From an uncultured Flavobacteriales bacterium (GTDB lineage Bacteria; Bacteroidota; Bacteroidia; Flavobacteriales_E; Vicingaceae): 11,794 bases of DNA. The notes below the pieces were generated by a model. The model had not been told where the DNA came from. It was given only the letters and a program-made list of their open reading frames with translations, and searched no databases. How positions within the stretch are numbered: position 1 is the stretch's first letter; every line of letters starts with the position of its first letter. This document shows positions 1 to 7,655 of the stretch, in pieces. Made by a program: the position numbers and the translations under genes. Location: positions 1 through 11,794 of the forward strand of contig CALCHN010000053.1 in NCBI GenBank assembly GCA_937901255.1. The letters are read 5' to 3'.

Positions 1-246
1 AAAATGGGTTTTAAGGGTTCTAAAAAGAATACTCCTTATGCTGCTCAATTAGCTGCTGCAGACTGTGCAAAAGAAGCTTACGAGTACGGATTAAGAAAAG
101 CTAAGGTTTTTGTTAAAGGTCCTGGAGCTGGAAGAGAATCTGCAATTAGAACATTACACAATAGTGGTATTGTTGTAACAGAAATAGTAGATATTACTCC
201 TCTACCTCATAATGGATGTCGTCCTCCAAAAAGAAGAAGAGTATAA
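1..246 (+). CDS. rpsK: 30S ribosomal protein S11, C-terminal part (5' end outside window)
   Basis: This is a small-subunit ribosomal protein of the 30S platform, where S11 contacts 16S rRNA near the mRNA exit site. The reading frame is open from the first base, so the Met at position 4 is internal and the true start lies upstream. About 80 residues are visible, whereas the family is usually near 130. The S11 C-terminal signature is clear: AAQLAAADCAKEAYEYGL, then KGPGAGRESAIRTL, and the basic ending NGCRPPKRRRV. It is followed by rpsD, rpoA and rplQ, the usual bacterial alpha-operon order, which confirms the identity. The spacer to rpsD is 96 bp, much longer than the other gaps in this operon, and holds a potential hairpin. 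Confidence 0.97.
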   Translation, partial: KMGFKGSKKNTPYAAQLAAADCAKEAYEYGLRKAKVFVKGPGAGRESAIRTLHNSGIVVTEIVDITPLPHNGCRPPKRRRV

Positions 247-255
247 TAAAAATCG

Positions 256-310
256 TAAGAACGTAATTAATTATCGAAGGATATTGACCTTAATTCATAA
301 TTAGTTCTTA
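256..310 (+). promoter_or_regulatory. Interrupted hairpin upstream of rpsD; candidate S4 autoregulatory leader
   Basis: The rpsK-rpsD spacer can fold into a long interrupted stem. TAAGAAC (256-262) pairs exactly with GTTCTTA (304-310). TAATTA (264-269) pairs with TAATTA (298-303) after a single bulged G. An inner helix AAGG (277-280) pairs with CCTT (288-291) around a 7-nt loop, ATATTGA. An internal loop lies between the middle and inner helices. There is no U-tract after it, so it does not look like an intrinsic terminator. S4 is a known autoregulator that binds mRNA leaders in other bacteria, and from memory S4-type leader motifs have been proposed for Bacteroidota. Assignment of this hairpin to that role is inference; it could also be an mRNA-processing or stability element. 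Confidence 0.45.
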
Positions 311-342
311 ATAATATTAATAAAAATAAATAATTAAATAAA

Positions 343-951
343 ATGGCAAGATACAGAGGTCCTAAGTCGAAAATCTCTAGAAAATTTAGAGAACCAATTT
401 TTGGTCCAGACAAGGTTTTAGAAAGAAAAAATTACCCTCCAGGACAACACGGTCCTAACAAAAGAAGAGGAAAACAATCTGAATACGCAATTCAGTTAGC
501 AGAAAAACAAAAAGCTAAATATACTTACGGTATTTTAGAAAAACAATTTGCTAATATTTTTGAAAAAGCGTCTAGAAAAACAGGTATTACTGGTGAATTA
601 TTACTTCAATTTTGTGAGTTAAGATTAGATAACATCGTTTACAGATTAGGTATTGCTCCTACAAGAAGTGCTGCCAGACAATTAGTAAGCCACAGACATA
701 TTACCGTTAACGGAAGTTTAGTAAACATCCCATCATACACGCTAAAAGAAGGTGATGTTATTGGAGTTAGAGAAAAATCTAAATCATTAGAATCTATTTC
801 TGCTTCTTTAGCTGCTAATTCTGCTTCAAAGCACGAATGGTTAAATTGGGATGGAAATCAAATGTCAGGAACTGTAATTAACCTACCGGAACGTCAACAA
901 ATTCCGGAAAACATAAAAGAACAATTAATAGTAGAGCTTTACTCTAAATAA
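343..951 (+). CDS. rpsD: 30S ribosomal protein S4
   Basis: S4 is a primary 16S rRNA-binding protein that nucleates 30S assembly and helps control decoding fidelity; in many bacteria it also represses translation of its own operon. The 202-residue product matches the usual bacterial length of about 200. The N-terminal part starts MARYRGPKSKISRKF and contains the family segment YPPGQHGPNKRRGKQSEY (residues 31-48). The S4 RNA-binding domain spans about residues 92-150, including LRLDNIVYRLG and the HRHITVNG turn. No N-terminal zinc-binding Cys cluster is present. It sits between rpsK and rpoA, 19 bp before rpoA. The ATG start gives the canonical N-terminus. The hairpin just upstream makes autoregulation plausible. 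Confidence 0.98.
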   Translation: MARYRGPKSKISRKFREPIFGPDKVLERKNYPPGQHGPNKRRGKQSEYAIQLAEKQKAKYTYGILEKQFANIFEKASRKTGITGELLLQFCELRLDNIVYRLGIAPTRSAARQLVSHRHITVNGSLVNIPSYTLKEGDVIGVREKSKSLESISASLAANSASKHEWLNWDGNQMSGTVINLPERQQIPENIKEQLIVELYSK

Positions 952-970
952 ACTTTAAACATATAGAATT

Positions 971-1963
971 ATGGCAATTATAGATCTCCAAAAACCTGAT
1001 AAAGTAATCATGAATAGTTCAGACGACTTTTTTGGATCGTTTGAATTCAGACCTTTAGAACCAGGTTATGGTATAACAGTAGGTAACGCACTTAGAAGAG
1101 TATTATTAAACTCTTTACAAGGTTTTGCTATTACCTCTGTTAAGATTGAAGGTGTTGATCATGAGTTTTCTGCAATTAAAGGTATTGTAGAAGATGTATC
1201 TCAAATAATATTAAATTTAAAACAAGTTCGTTTTAAACAACAAATTGAAGATATTGATAACGAAAAGTTAATCGTAACTGTTAGTGGTCAAGAACAACTT
1301 ACTGCTGGCGATATAGGTAAATTTACTTCAGCTTTCCAAGTATTAAATACAGATTTAGTTATCTGTAACATGGAAAAATCTGTTAAATTCCAAATGGAAA
1401 TTACTATTAACAAAGGTAGAGGTTACAAACCATCTGAAGAAAACAAGCCTGCAGATGCTAGTTTCGGATCTATTTCAATAGATTCTATTCATACTCCAAT
1501 TAGAAACGTAAAATATTTCGTTGAAAACTATAGAGTTGGACAAAAAACGGATTACGAAAAATTAATTATTGATATTACTACTGATGGTTCTATTCATCCT
1601 AAAGATGCTTTAAAAGAAGCAGCTAAAGTGTTAATTTATCACTTCATGCTTTTCTCTGATGAAAGAATTACATTAGACTCTCCAGAAAGCTCTTCTATTG
1701 AAGAATTTGATGAAGATTCTCTACACATGAGACAGTTATTAAAAACTAAATTAGTGGATATGGATTTATCTGTAAGAGCACTAAATTGTTTAAAAGCTGC
1801 TGATGTGGATACGTTAGGAGACTTAGTATCATTCAATAAAAATGATTTGTTAAAGTTCAGAAACTTCGGTAAAAAATCATTAACCGAATTAGATGAATTA
1901 GTAGAAAGCAAAGGCCTTACTTTCGGAATGAATGTAGCTGCCTATAAATTAGATAAGGAGTAA
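971..1963 (+). CDS. rpoA: DNA-directed RNA polymerase subunit alpha
   Basis: This alpha subunit dimerises to scaffold assembly of RNA polymerase, and its C-terminal domain contacts UP-element DNA and activators. At 330 residues it has normal length. The N-terminal assembly domain covers about residues 1-235 and includes the signature PGYGITVGNALRRVLLNSL (31-49). An acidic linker follows at about 236-252 (SPESSSIEEFDED). The C-terminal domain spans about 256-322. By alignment to E. coli alpha, the DNA-contacting residues appear retained: R269 (R265 in E. coli) and N272, plus the NFGKKS motif at 298-303. UP-element recognition is therefore likely intact. The gene lies 19 bp after rpsD and 6 bp before rplQ, so the three are probably cotranscribed. 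Confidence 0.98.
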   Translation: MAIIDLQKPDKVIMNSSDDFFGSFEFRPLEPGYGITVGNALRRVLLNSLQGFAITSVKIEGVDHEFSAIKGIVEDVSQIILNLKQVRFKQQIEDIDNEKLIVTVSGQEQLTAGDIGKFTSAFQVLNTDLVICNMEKSVKFQMEITINKGRGYKPSEENKPADASFGSISIDSIHTPIRNVKYFVENYRVGQKTDYEKLIIDITTDGSIHPKDALKEAAKVLIYHFMLFSDERITLDSPESSSIEEFDEDSLHMRQLLKTKLVDMDLSVRALNCLKAADVDTLGDLVSFNKNDLLKFRNFGKKSLTELDELVESKGLTFGMNVAAYKLDKE

Positions 1964-1969
1964 TTAGTT

Positions 1970-2542
1970 ATGAGACACGGTAAAAAAATTAATCACTTAA
2001 GCAGACAAGCACCACATAGAAAAGCTATGTTGGCAAATATGGCATGTTCTCTTATTCAACATAAAAGAGTAAGCACAACTGTTGCTAAAGCAAAAGCTTT
2101 ACAAAAGTATATTGAGCCTATCATTACAAAATCTAAAACTGATTCAACTCACTCAAGAAGAGTTGTGTTCAGTTACCTTAAAAGTAAAGAAGCTGTAACT
2201 GAACTTTTCAGAGAAGTTTCTACTAAGGTAATGGAAAGACCAGGAGGATACACAAGAATCCTTAAAACTGGTTTTAGATTAGGTGATAATGCTCAAATGT
2301 GTTTTATTGAATTAGTTGATTACAACGAAAACATGTTGAAAGATGGCGGAGCTAAAAAATCTTCATCTAGAAGAAGAAGAGGCGGAGCCAAAAAAGCAAC
2401 TGAAACTACTACTGAAGTTAAAGCTGAAGAAACTGTAGTTGAAGAACCTAAAAAAACTGATGAAGTTGTAAAAGAAACTAAAGCTGAAGAACCAAAAGCA
2501 GCTAAAGAAGAAACAACTGAAGAAGATGAAAAGAAAGACTAA
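1970..2542 (+). CDS. rplQ: 50S ribosomal protein L17 with charged C-terminal tail
   Basis: L17 is a large-subunit protein located near the peptide exit tunnel. The conserved core is residues 1-118: MRHGKKINHLSRQAPHRKAM at the start, then RVSTTVAKAKALQKYIEPIIT, and GGYTRILKTGFRLGDNAQM near the core end. The 190-residue product is much longer than the roughly 120 residues of typical L17. The extra residues, about 124-190, begin with a basic patch (SSSRRRRGGAKK, 131-142) and continue as a Lys/Glu/Thr/Val low-complexity stretch ending EEDEKKD. Extended L17 tails are known from Bacteroidota; the tail is probably disordered. The gene is 6 bp after rpoA and is the last gene of the operon, followed by an intrinsic terminator. 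Confidence 0.97.
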   Translation: MRHGKKINHLSRQAPHRKAMLANMACSLIQHKRVSTTVAKAKALQKYIEPIITKSKTDSTHSRRVVFSYLKSKEAVTELFREVSTKVMERPGGYTRILKTGFRLGDNAQMCFIELVDYNENMLKDGGAKKSSSRRRRGGAKKATETTTEVKAEETVVEEPKKTDEVVKETKAEEPKAAKEETTEEDEKKD

Positions 2543-2569
2543 TACATTTTTTTCATATAAATAAAGTTT

Positions 2570-2600
2570 AAAAGGCGAGCTATTTTAGTTCGCCTTTTTT
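2570..2600 (+). terminator. Intrinsic terminator of the ribosomal alpha operon
   Basis: A 13-bp stem is formed by AAAAGGCGAGCTA (2570-2582) and TAGTTCGCCTTTT (2586-2598) with one G-U pair, closing a 3-nt TTT loop. The stem runs into a T-tract at 2595-2600. It starts 28 bp after the rplQ stop codon. The GC-rich core stands out in otherwise AT-rich DNA, and it separates the ribosomal operon from carA. Confidence 0.9.
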
Positions 2601-2635
2601 ATTGTATTTTACTATAATATCAAAAAAGGATAATG

Positions 2636-2643
2636 TAATTTTG
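2636..2643 (+). promoter_or_regulatory. Candidate Bacteroidota -7 box for carA (TAATTTTG)
   Basis: TAATTTTG matches exactly the TAnnTTTG -7 element of the Bacteroidota primary sigma factor. It lies 25 bp before the carA ATG and 36 bp after the end of the upstream terminator, which is a sensible place for a new transcription start. I see no convincing -33 TTG at the usual spacing; the nearest TTG (2602-2604) is too far upstream. The assignment is by motif only. Confidence 0.55.
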
Positions 2644-2668
2644 TAACAACCTAAATTTATTTACAACA

Positions 2669-3775
2669 ATGGAAAATAAAGCTATTTTATTATTGGAAGA
2701 TGGCACCATCTTTTATGGAAAACCTGCAGGTCATATTGGAACAACAACCGGAGAGATTTGTTTTAATACAGGAATGACCGGCTATCAAGAAATCTTTACC
2801 GACCCATCTTATTTTGGTCAAATTTTAGTAACCACTACTTCTCATATTGGGAATTATGGAGTAAATAATGAAGAGGTAGAATCTGATTCCATTAAAATTG
2901 CGGGCTTAGTTTGTAAAAAATTCTCTAACATGTATTCCAGAGAAAGAGCTGATGGTTCGCTTCAAGCTTATTTTGAAGAGCACCAATTAGTAGGAATTTC
3001 TGATGTAGATACGAGAGCTTTAGTTCGTCATATTAGAGATAAAGGAGCAATGAACGCCATCATATCATCAGAAACAGAAGATATTGAGGTATTAAAACAA
3101 AAGCTGAAAGAAGTTCCGTCAATGGAAGGCTTAGAATTATCTTCTAAAGTTTGCACCAAAGAGGCTTACTTTGTTGGTAACGAAAATGCTAAATATAAAG
3201 TAGCTGTTTTAGATTTAGGTGTAAAGAAAAATATTTTAAGATGTTTGGCAGAAAGAGATTGTTATTTAAAAGTGTTTCCTATGGATGCAACTTTTGAAGA
3301 AATGAACCAGTGGCAACCAGATGGCTATATGTTATCTAATGGTCCGGGAGATCCTTCGGTAATGAAATCACAAATTGAAACGGTTAAACAAATTGCTAAT
3401 TCAGGTTTGCCAGTTTTCGGTATTTGTCTCGGACATCAAATATTAGCACTTTCTATGGGTTTATCTACATCCAAAATGCATAACGGACATAGAGGTTGTA
3501 ATCACCCAGTTTTAAATGTACAAACCGGGAAAGGTGAAATAACTTCTCAAAATCATGGTTTTGTAGTAAGCTTTGATGATGTTGCTAATTCAAATGAAGT
3601 AGAATTAACGCATAAACACTTAAACGACAATACGGTAGCAGGACTTAAAGTAAAAGGTAAGCCAGTGTTTTCAGTTCAATATCATCCAGAATCATCACCA
3701 GGTCCTCACGATTCAAGGTATTTGTTTGATGATTTTATTACCAACATTGTTGAAAATGCTAAAGTAGCCGTTTAA
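2669..3775 (+). CDS. carA: Carbamoyl-phosphate synthase small (glutaminase) subunit
   Basis: CarA hydrolyses glutamine and passes ammonia to the large subunit CarB, making carbamoyl phosphate for pyrimidine and arginine synthesis in the cytoplasm. At 368 residues it has the usual length. The N-terminal CPSase small-chain domain (about 1-150) includes LEDGTIFYG, FNTGMTGYQEIFTDPSY (32-48) and GISDVDTRALVRHIRDKGAM (109-128). The C-terminal class I glutamine amidotransferase domain (about 175-360) has the nucleophile C253 in GICLGHQ and the catalytic H339 and E341 in QYHPESSPGPHDS. All triad residues are present, so it should be active. carB is not in the window. The gene follows rplQ after a terminator, has its own candidate promoter, and precedes clpX by 34 bp. 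Confidence 0.97.
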   Translation: MENKAILLLEDGTIFYGKPAGHIGTTTGEICFNTGMTGYQEIFTDPSYFGQILVTTTSHIGNYGVNNEEVESDSIKIAGLVCKKFSNMYSRERADGSLQAYFEEHQLVGISDVDTRALVRHIRDKGAMNAIISSETEDIEVLKQKLKEVPSMEGLELSSKVCTKEAYFVGNENAKYKVAVLDLGVKKNILRCLAERDCYLKVFPMDATFEEMNQWQPDGYMLSNGPGDPSVMKSQIETVKQIANSGLPVFGICLGHQILALSMGLSTSKMHNGHRGCNHPVLNVQTGKGEITSQNHGFVVSFDDVANSNEVELTHKHLNDNTVAGLKVKGKPVFSVQYHPESSPGPHDSRYLFDDFITNIVENAKVAV

Positions 3776-3809
3776 AAATTTTATACACTTTTACCTAATA
3801 TACTAAATT

Positions 3810-5048
3810 ATGGAAGCCAAACAAGTAAAATGTTCATTTTGCAATAGAAGTAAAAAAGAAGTTGATGTAATGATTGCAGGTGTTACAGGGCATATTTGTA
3901 ACCATTGTATTCATCAAGCACAACAGATTGTAACCGAGGAAACTTCAGGAAAAGTTAATCAGGATTTATTTGCACAAATAGAATTATTAAAACCGGCAGA
4001 ATTAAAAAAACATCTTGATGAATATGTTATTGGTCAAGATGATGCTAAAAAAGTATTGTCGGTTGCCGTTTATAATCATTACAAAAGATTAACCCAAAAA
4101 ACAATTAAAAACCACGAAGATGTTGATATAGAAAAATCAAATATTTTAATGGTTGGAGAAACAGGAACAGGAAAAACTTTATTGGCTAAAACTATAGCTA
4201 AAGTATTAAAAGTGCCTTTTTGTATTGCTGATGCAACCATCTTAACAGAAGCAGGTTATGTTGGAGAAGACGTTGAAAGCATTTTGTCGAGACTGTTACA
4301 AGCAGCAAATTATGATGTTGAAGCTGCCCAAAGAGGGATAGTTTTTATTGATGAAATTGATAAAATTGCTAGAAAAAGTGATAATCCTTCTATAACAAGA
4401 GATGTAAGTGGAGAAGGAGTACAACAAGCCTTACTTAAATTATTAGAAGGAGCTTCAGTAAATGTGCCGCCCCAAGGTGGAAGAAAACACCCTGAACAAA
4501 AAATGATTTCGGTTGAAACCAAAAATATATTATTTATTTGTGGTGGTGCATTTGATGGGATAACTAAAAAAATTGCACGAAGATTAAGTACTCAAGTAAT
4601 TGGTTATAAAAGTACCAATCAAGAAAAAATTGATGAAGACAATTTATTGCAATATGTAACCCCTCAAGATATAAAATCATTTGGTTTAATTCCTGAGTTG
4701 ATAGGTAGGCTACCAGTTTTAACCTATTTAGAACCTCTAGATGCTAAAGCCTTAAGAAGAATACTTACAGAACCAAAAAATGCTATTGTAAAGCAATACA
4801 TGAAACTGTTTGAAATAGATAATATCAAAATTTCTTTTGATAAAGCTGCATTAGATTTTATAGTAGAAAAAGCAATGGAATACAAATTGGGGGCAAGAGG
4901 TTTACGTTCTATTTGCGAAGCCATTATGCTCGATGCAATGTTTGAGTTACCATCTAAAAATGAAGCTGCCGAATTAAAAATTACAATGAATTACGCTAAA
5001 GAGAAATTCAATAATTCAAAAATTAGCAATAAACTAAAAGTAGCATAG
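3810..5048 (+). CDS. clpX: ATP-dependent Clp protease ATP-binding subunit ClpX
   Basis: ClpX is a hexameric AAA+ unfoldase that feeds tagged or misfolded proteins to ClpP. The 412-residue product has the full architecture. The N-terminal zinc-binding domain has C8, C11, C30 and C33. Walker A is GETGTGKT (116-123) and Walker B is IVFIDEID (177-184). The pore loop GYVGED is at 149-154, the RKH loop at 225-227, and sensor 2 GARGLR at 361-366. At the position of the ClpP-docking IGF tripeptide it reads IGY (264-266), a conservative change. No clpP lies beside it, although the two are often adjacent. It starts 34 bp after carA with no visible terminator or clear promoter between them, so readthrough from carA is likely. 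Confidence 0.97.
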   Translation: MEAKQVKCSFCNRSKKEVDVMIAGVTGHICNHCIHQAQQIVTEETSGKVNQDLFAQIELLKPAELKKHLDEYVIGQDDAKKVLSVAVYNHYKRLTQKTIKNHEDVDIEKSNILMVGETGTGKTLLAKTIAKVLKVPFCIADATILTEAGYVGEDVESILSRLLQAANYDVEAAQRGIVFIDEIDKIARKSDNPSITRDVSGEGVQQALLKLLEGASVNVPPQGGRKHPEQKMISVETKNILFICGGAFDGITKKIARRLSTQVIGYKSTNQEKIDEDNLLQYVTPQDIKSFGLIPELIGRLPVLTYLEPLDAKALRRILTEPKNAIVKQYMKLFEIDNIKISFDKAALDFIVEKAMEYKLGARGLRSICEAIMLDAMFELPSKNEAAELKITMNYAKEKFNNSKISNKLKVA

Positions 5049-5068
5049 TTTTATAAGCATTTGTTCCC

Positions 5069-5077
5069 TAATCTTTG
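5069..5077 (+). promoter_or_regulatory. Weak promoter-like sequence before the flippase gene
   Basis: TAATCTTTG resembles the Bacteroidota -7 element TAnnTTTG but has one extra base between TA and TTTG. It is the best candidate in the 62-bp clpX-flippase spacer, 33 bp before the TTG start. No -33 element is evident at normal spacing, and no terminator hairpin is visible after clpX. Readthrough from clpX is the alternative. Confidence 0.25.
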
Positions 5078-5110
5078 TATTATTGTAGAAGAATTTAAAA
5101 ACCACTCAAA

Positions 5111-6595
5111 TTGGGAATAATACAACGACAAGCTTTCTTTAACACCTTTATCAATTATGCGGGGGTATTAATTGGTTTTGTTAATGTAGTAATTCTTTTT
5201 CCTTTATTTCTTAATCAAGAAGAGTTTGGACTTACACGTTTAGTGTTATCATTAATTTCAGTAATGGCACAAATGTCATCATTTGGTGTGCATAGAATTG
5301 CCATAAAGTTTTTCCCTATTTTTAGAAAAGAAGAACATAAAAACAATGGGTTGTTTTTAATGCTTTTTTTATTATCAATATCAGGAACAATTATTATTTC
5401 CTTATTGTATTTTTTGTTTAAACAACCCATATTACACTATTATCAAGATGAGGCAGGTCTTTTTAGTGATTATTATAAATGGATGCCATTAGCAACATTA
5501 GGCATGGTCGTTTTTATTGTTTTTGAATCTTTTTTACAAGCGTTAAGAAAAACAGTATTTACCAATTTTTTAAGAAATATTGTTGTCAGGTTATATTGGT
5601 TAGTAGCCTTGTTTTTTTATTATAAAGGATATTACAATTTTTACCAATTTATGATGATATACATGTTAGGCTACTTTTTTACAGCAGCATTGTGCGTTGT
5701 ACAATTAATGGCTAGTAAAGAACTATCGTTTGATGTCAATAAGATGTATTTAAAATCAAGGTTATTGAAGCCTATGGTTAATTATGGTGCATATACTATT
5801 TTTAGTGGATTGACTTTAATTTTAGTTGTTAGTGTTGACACATTAATGATAGGAGCTCTTTTACCTGAAAACAAATTAACTTTTGTTGGAGTTTATGCAG
5901 TGGCAACGTATATTGTTTCTGTAATTTTTATACCTAGTGCTGCTTTAGCAAGAATAGCATCACCATTAATAGCTCATGATTGGAGGGTAAAAAATTTAAA
6001 GAATATAGATGAAGTATATAAAAAAAGTTCAGTATTGATGTCGTTTGCTGGAGGAATAATATATGGTGCAATAGCTATTAATATTGATGAAATTTTAATA
6101 TTAATGAAACCTGAATTTGCTGCTGCTAAATATATAGTTTTAGTATTGGGGTTTTCTAGGGTGTTAAGTATGACTTTTGGAGTTAATTACGCTATTTTAG
6201 TAGTTACTAAATTTTACAGAGCAGAGACATTTTTAGCAATATTTTTGCTTTTATTGGTTGTTATAACCAATTTAATCTTTATACCAATTTATGGTATTTT
6301 AGGAGCGGCAATAGGTACGGGGCTTGCTATTGTTATATTTAATGTTTTAACTTTTATTTATATAAAACATAAAATAAAACTTCAACCATTTTCTTTTAAA
6401 ACATTATATATGTTGTTTGTCGGATGTGTTGCTGGAGCAATAACTTATTTTCTTCCTTTAACTATTGAAAATCATATATTGTCAATAATAGTAAAATCAA
6501 CAATATTCTGCTTCTTATATATACTACCTGTTTATTTGTTTAAAATATCAGAAGATATTAACTTAGTTGTAGATAAATATTTGTTTAGAAGGTAA
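5111..6595 (+). CDS. Wzx/MviN-like polysaccharide flippase (oligosaccharide exporter family)
   Basis: This is a polytopic inner-membrane protein of the MATE/Wzx-type superfamily, likely moving lipid-linked oligosaccharide units across the cytoplasmic membrane. The 494 residues contain about 14 hydrophobic segments, roughly at 14-34, 44-62, 79-103, 126-145, 157-172, 176-200, 227-247, 256-275, 306-325, 340-357, 373-392, 395-416, 431-450 and 456-477. The N-terminus MGIIQRQAFFNTFINYAGVL and the following FPLFLNQEEFGL look like the flippase family common in Bacteroidota. The start is TTG: an in-frame TAA lies only 15 bp upstream, and the next in-frame Met is near residue 52, inside the membrane domain. 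The downstream glycosyltransferase is 4 bp away, supporting a glycan export role. The substrate cannot be read from sequence. Confidence 0.88.
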   Translation: MGIIQRQAFFNTFINYAGVLIGFVNVVILFPLFLNQEEFGLTRLVLSLISVMAQMSSFGVHRIAIKFFPIFRKEEHKNNGLFLMLFLLSISGTIIISLLYFLFKQPILHYYQDEAGLFSDYYKWMPLATLGMVVFIVFESFLQALRKTVFTNFLRNIVVRLYWLVALFFYYKGYYNFYQFMMIYMLGYFFTAALCVVQLMASKELSFDVNKMYLKSRLLKPMVNYGAYTIFSGLTLILVVSVDTLMIGALLPENKLTFVGVYAVATYIVSVIFIPSAALARIASPLIAHDWRVKNLKNIDEVYKKSSVLMSFAGGIIYGAIAINIDEILILMKPEFAAAKYIVLVLGFSRVLSMTFGVNYAILVVTKFYRAETFLAIFLLLLVVITNLIFIPIYGILGAAIGTGLAIVIFNVLTFIYIKHKIKLQPFSFKTLYMLFVGCVAGAITYFLPLTIENHILSIIVKSTIFCFLYILPVYLFKISEDINLVVDKYLFRR

Positions 6596-6599
6596 AGAA

Positions 6600-7655
6600 T
6601 TGAAAAAAAAGAAAATTATATATACCTACCCTCATCCATCAACTTTTATATTAAGAGATATTGAGATATTAAAATATGATTATAGTGTTGTTGCTTATGA
6701 ATTTGATGTGAAAAAAAAATGGTTAACACCGTATCAATTTATCAAACAATTTCTTTTTTTAGGAATTTCAATATGGAATACTGATGTTTTAATTTGTCAT
6801 TTTGCTGGTTATTCTTCTTTTTTACCAGCACTTTTTGGTAAAATATTTAGAAAATCTTGTTTTATTATTGTGGCAGGAAATGATGGTTCTAAATTTCCAG
6901 ATTTTAACTATGGAAATTATACTAAAAAATTATTAGGATATTTCACTGGAAAGTCATTGCAATTAGCTACTCATATATTACCTGTTCATGAAAGTTTGGT
7001 TTATCAAGATTATAATTATTATAAAGGAGGAACACCTGCTCAAGGGTATGCTTATTTTTATCCAAAAGCAAAAAAAGTTCCTTTTACGCCAATTTATTAT
7101 GGTTATGATACTGAATTTTTTAAACCTAACACAACCATTGAACGAAAAAAAAATAGCTTTATAACTATAGGTAATTTAAACGATAAGTATGCCTTTAAGC
7201 GAAAAGGTTTTGATATGGTTGTTGAATTAGCAAAACTTCGTCCTGAGCTATCTTTTACTCTTGTTGGTTGGGATGGGATTAAACAAATTGAGATACCTAA
7301 TAATATTAAACTTTTGAGATTTATGTCTTTAGATAAAGTGGTAAATCTGTTTAGTGAGCATGAGTATTATTTTCAACTTTCTATTATGGAAGGATTTCCT
7401 AATGCATTAGCGGAGGCAATGTTATGTGGTTGTATTCCTATAGGTTCAAGTGTGTCTGGAATTCCATTTATTGTTGGAGATACTGGTTATATATTAAACA
7501 AAAGAGATGTAACACTTTTAAATAGTTTGGTTGATGAAGCATTAATCGATAAAAGAAGAAAAGAATTACCCTTATTAGCTAGAAAAAGAATTGTAGAGAA
7601 TTTTACTTATAAAGATAGAAAAAAAATGTTTGATGAAATTATCTTAAAAGCGTAA
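6600..7655 (+). CDS. GT4-type glycosyltransferase
   Basis: This probable cytoplasmic GT-B glycosyltransferase transfers a sugar from a nucleotide donor, probably onto a lipid-linked glycan. The 351 residues match the family length. The C-terminal donor-binding half holds the retaining GT4 signature: E264-x7-E272 in MEGFPNALAEAM, followed by CGCIPIGSSVSGIPFIVGDTGYI. A basic KRKGFD motif (200-205) precedes it. The N-terminal acceptor half (1-180) is divergent and aromatic-rich. The start is TTG; the first Met after it is residue 206, so no ATG start is possible for a full-length protein. It begins 4 bp after the flippase stop, probably cotranscribed. Its 3' end overlaps the convergent T9SS-cargo gene by 17 bp. 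The sugar and acceptor are unknown. Confidence 0.88.
   Translation: MKKKKIIYTYPHPSTFILRDIEILKYDYSVVAYEFDVKKKWLTPYQFIKQFLFLGISIWNTDVLICHFAGYSSFLPALFGKIFRKSCFIIVAGNDGSKFPDFNYGNYTKKLLGYFTGKSLQLATHILPVHESLVYQDYNYYKGGTPAQGYAYFYPKAKKVPFTPIYYGYDTEFFKPNTTIERKKNSFITIGNLNDKYAFKRKGFDMVVELAKLRPELSFTLVGWDGIKQIEIPNNIKLLRFMSLDKVVNLFSEHEYYFQLSIMEGFPNALAEAMLCGCIPIGSSVSGIPFIVGDTGYILNKRDVTLLNSLVDEALIDKRRKELPLLARKRIVENFTYKDRKKMFDEIILKA

Noticed and set aside
1639..1911. Minus-strand open frame inside rpoA
   Set aside because: It is a shadow of the rpoA C-terminal domain, with Ser/Asn-rich composition typical of antisense AT-rich coding DNA and no recognisable domain.
3776..3809. Search for a terminator or promoter between carA and clpX
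   Set aside because: The 34-bp gap has no hairpin and no TAnnTTTG match; it is treated as an operon spacer.
4310..4924. Two minus-strand open frames inside clpX
   Set aside because: Both lie opposite highly conserved AAA+ and C-terminal coding sequence and show no protein-like features.
5215..5430. Minus-strand open frame inside the flippase gene
   Set aside because: It is an antisense shadow of membrane segments, with no start context or domain.
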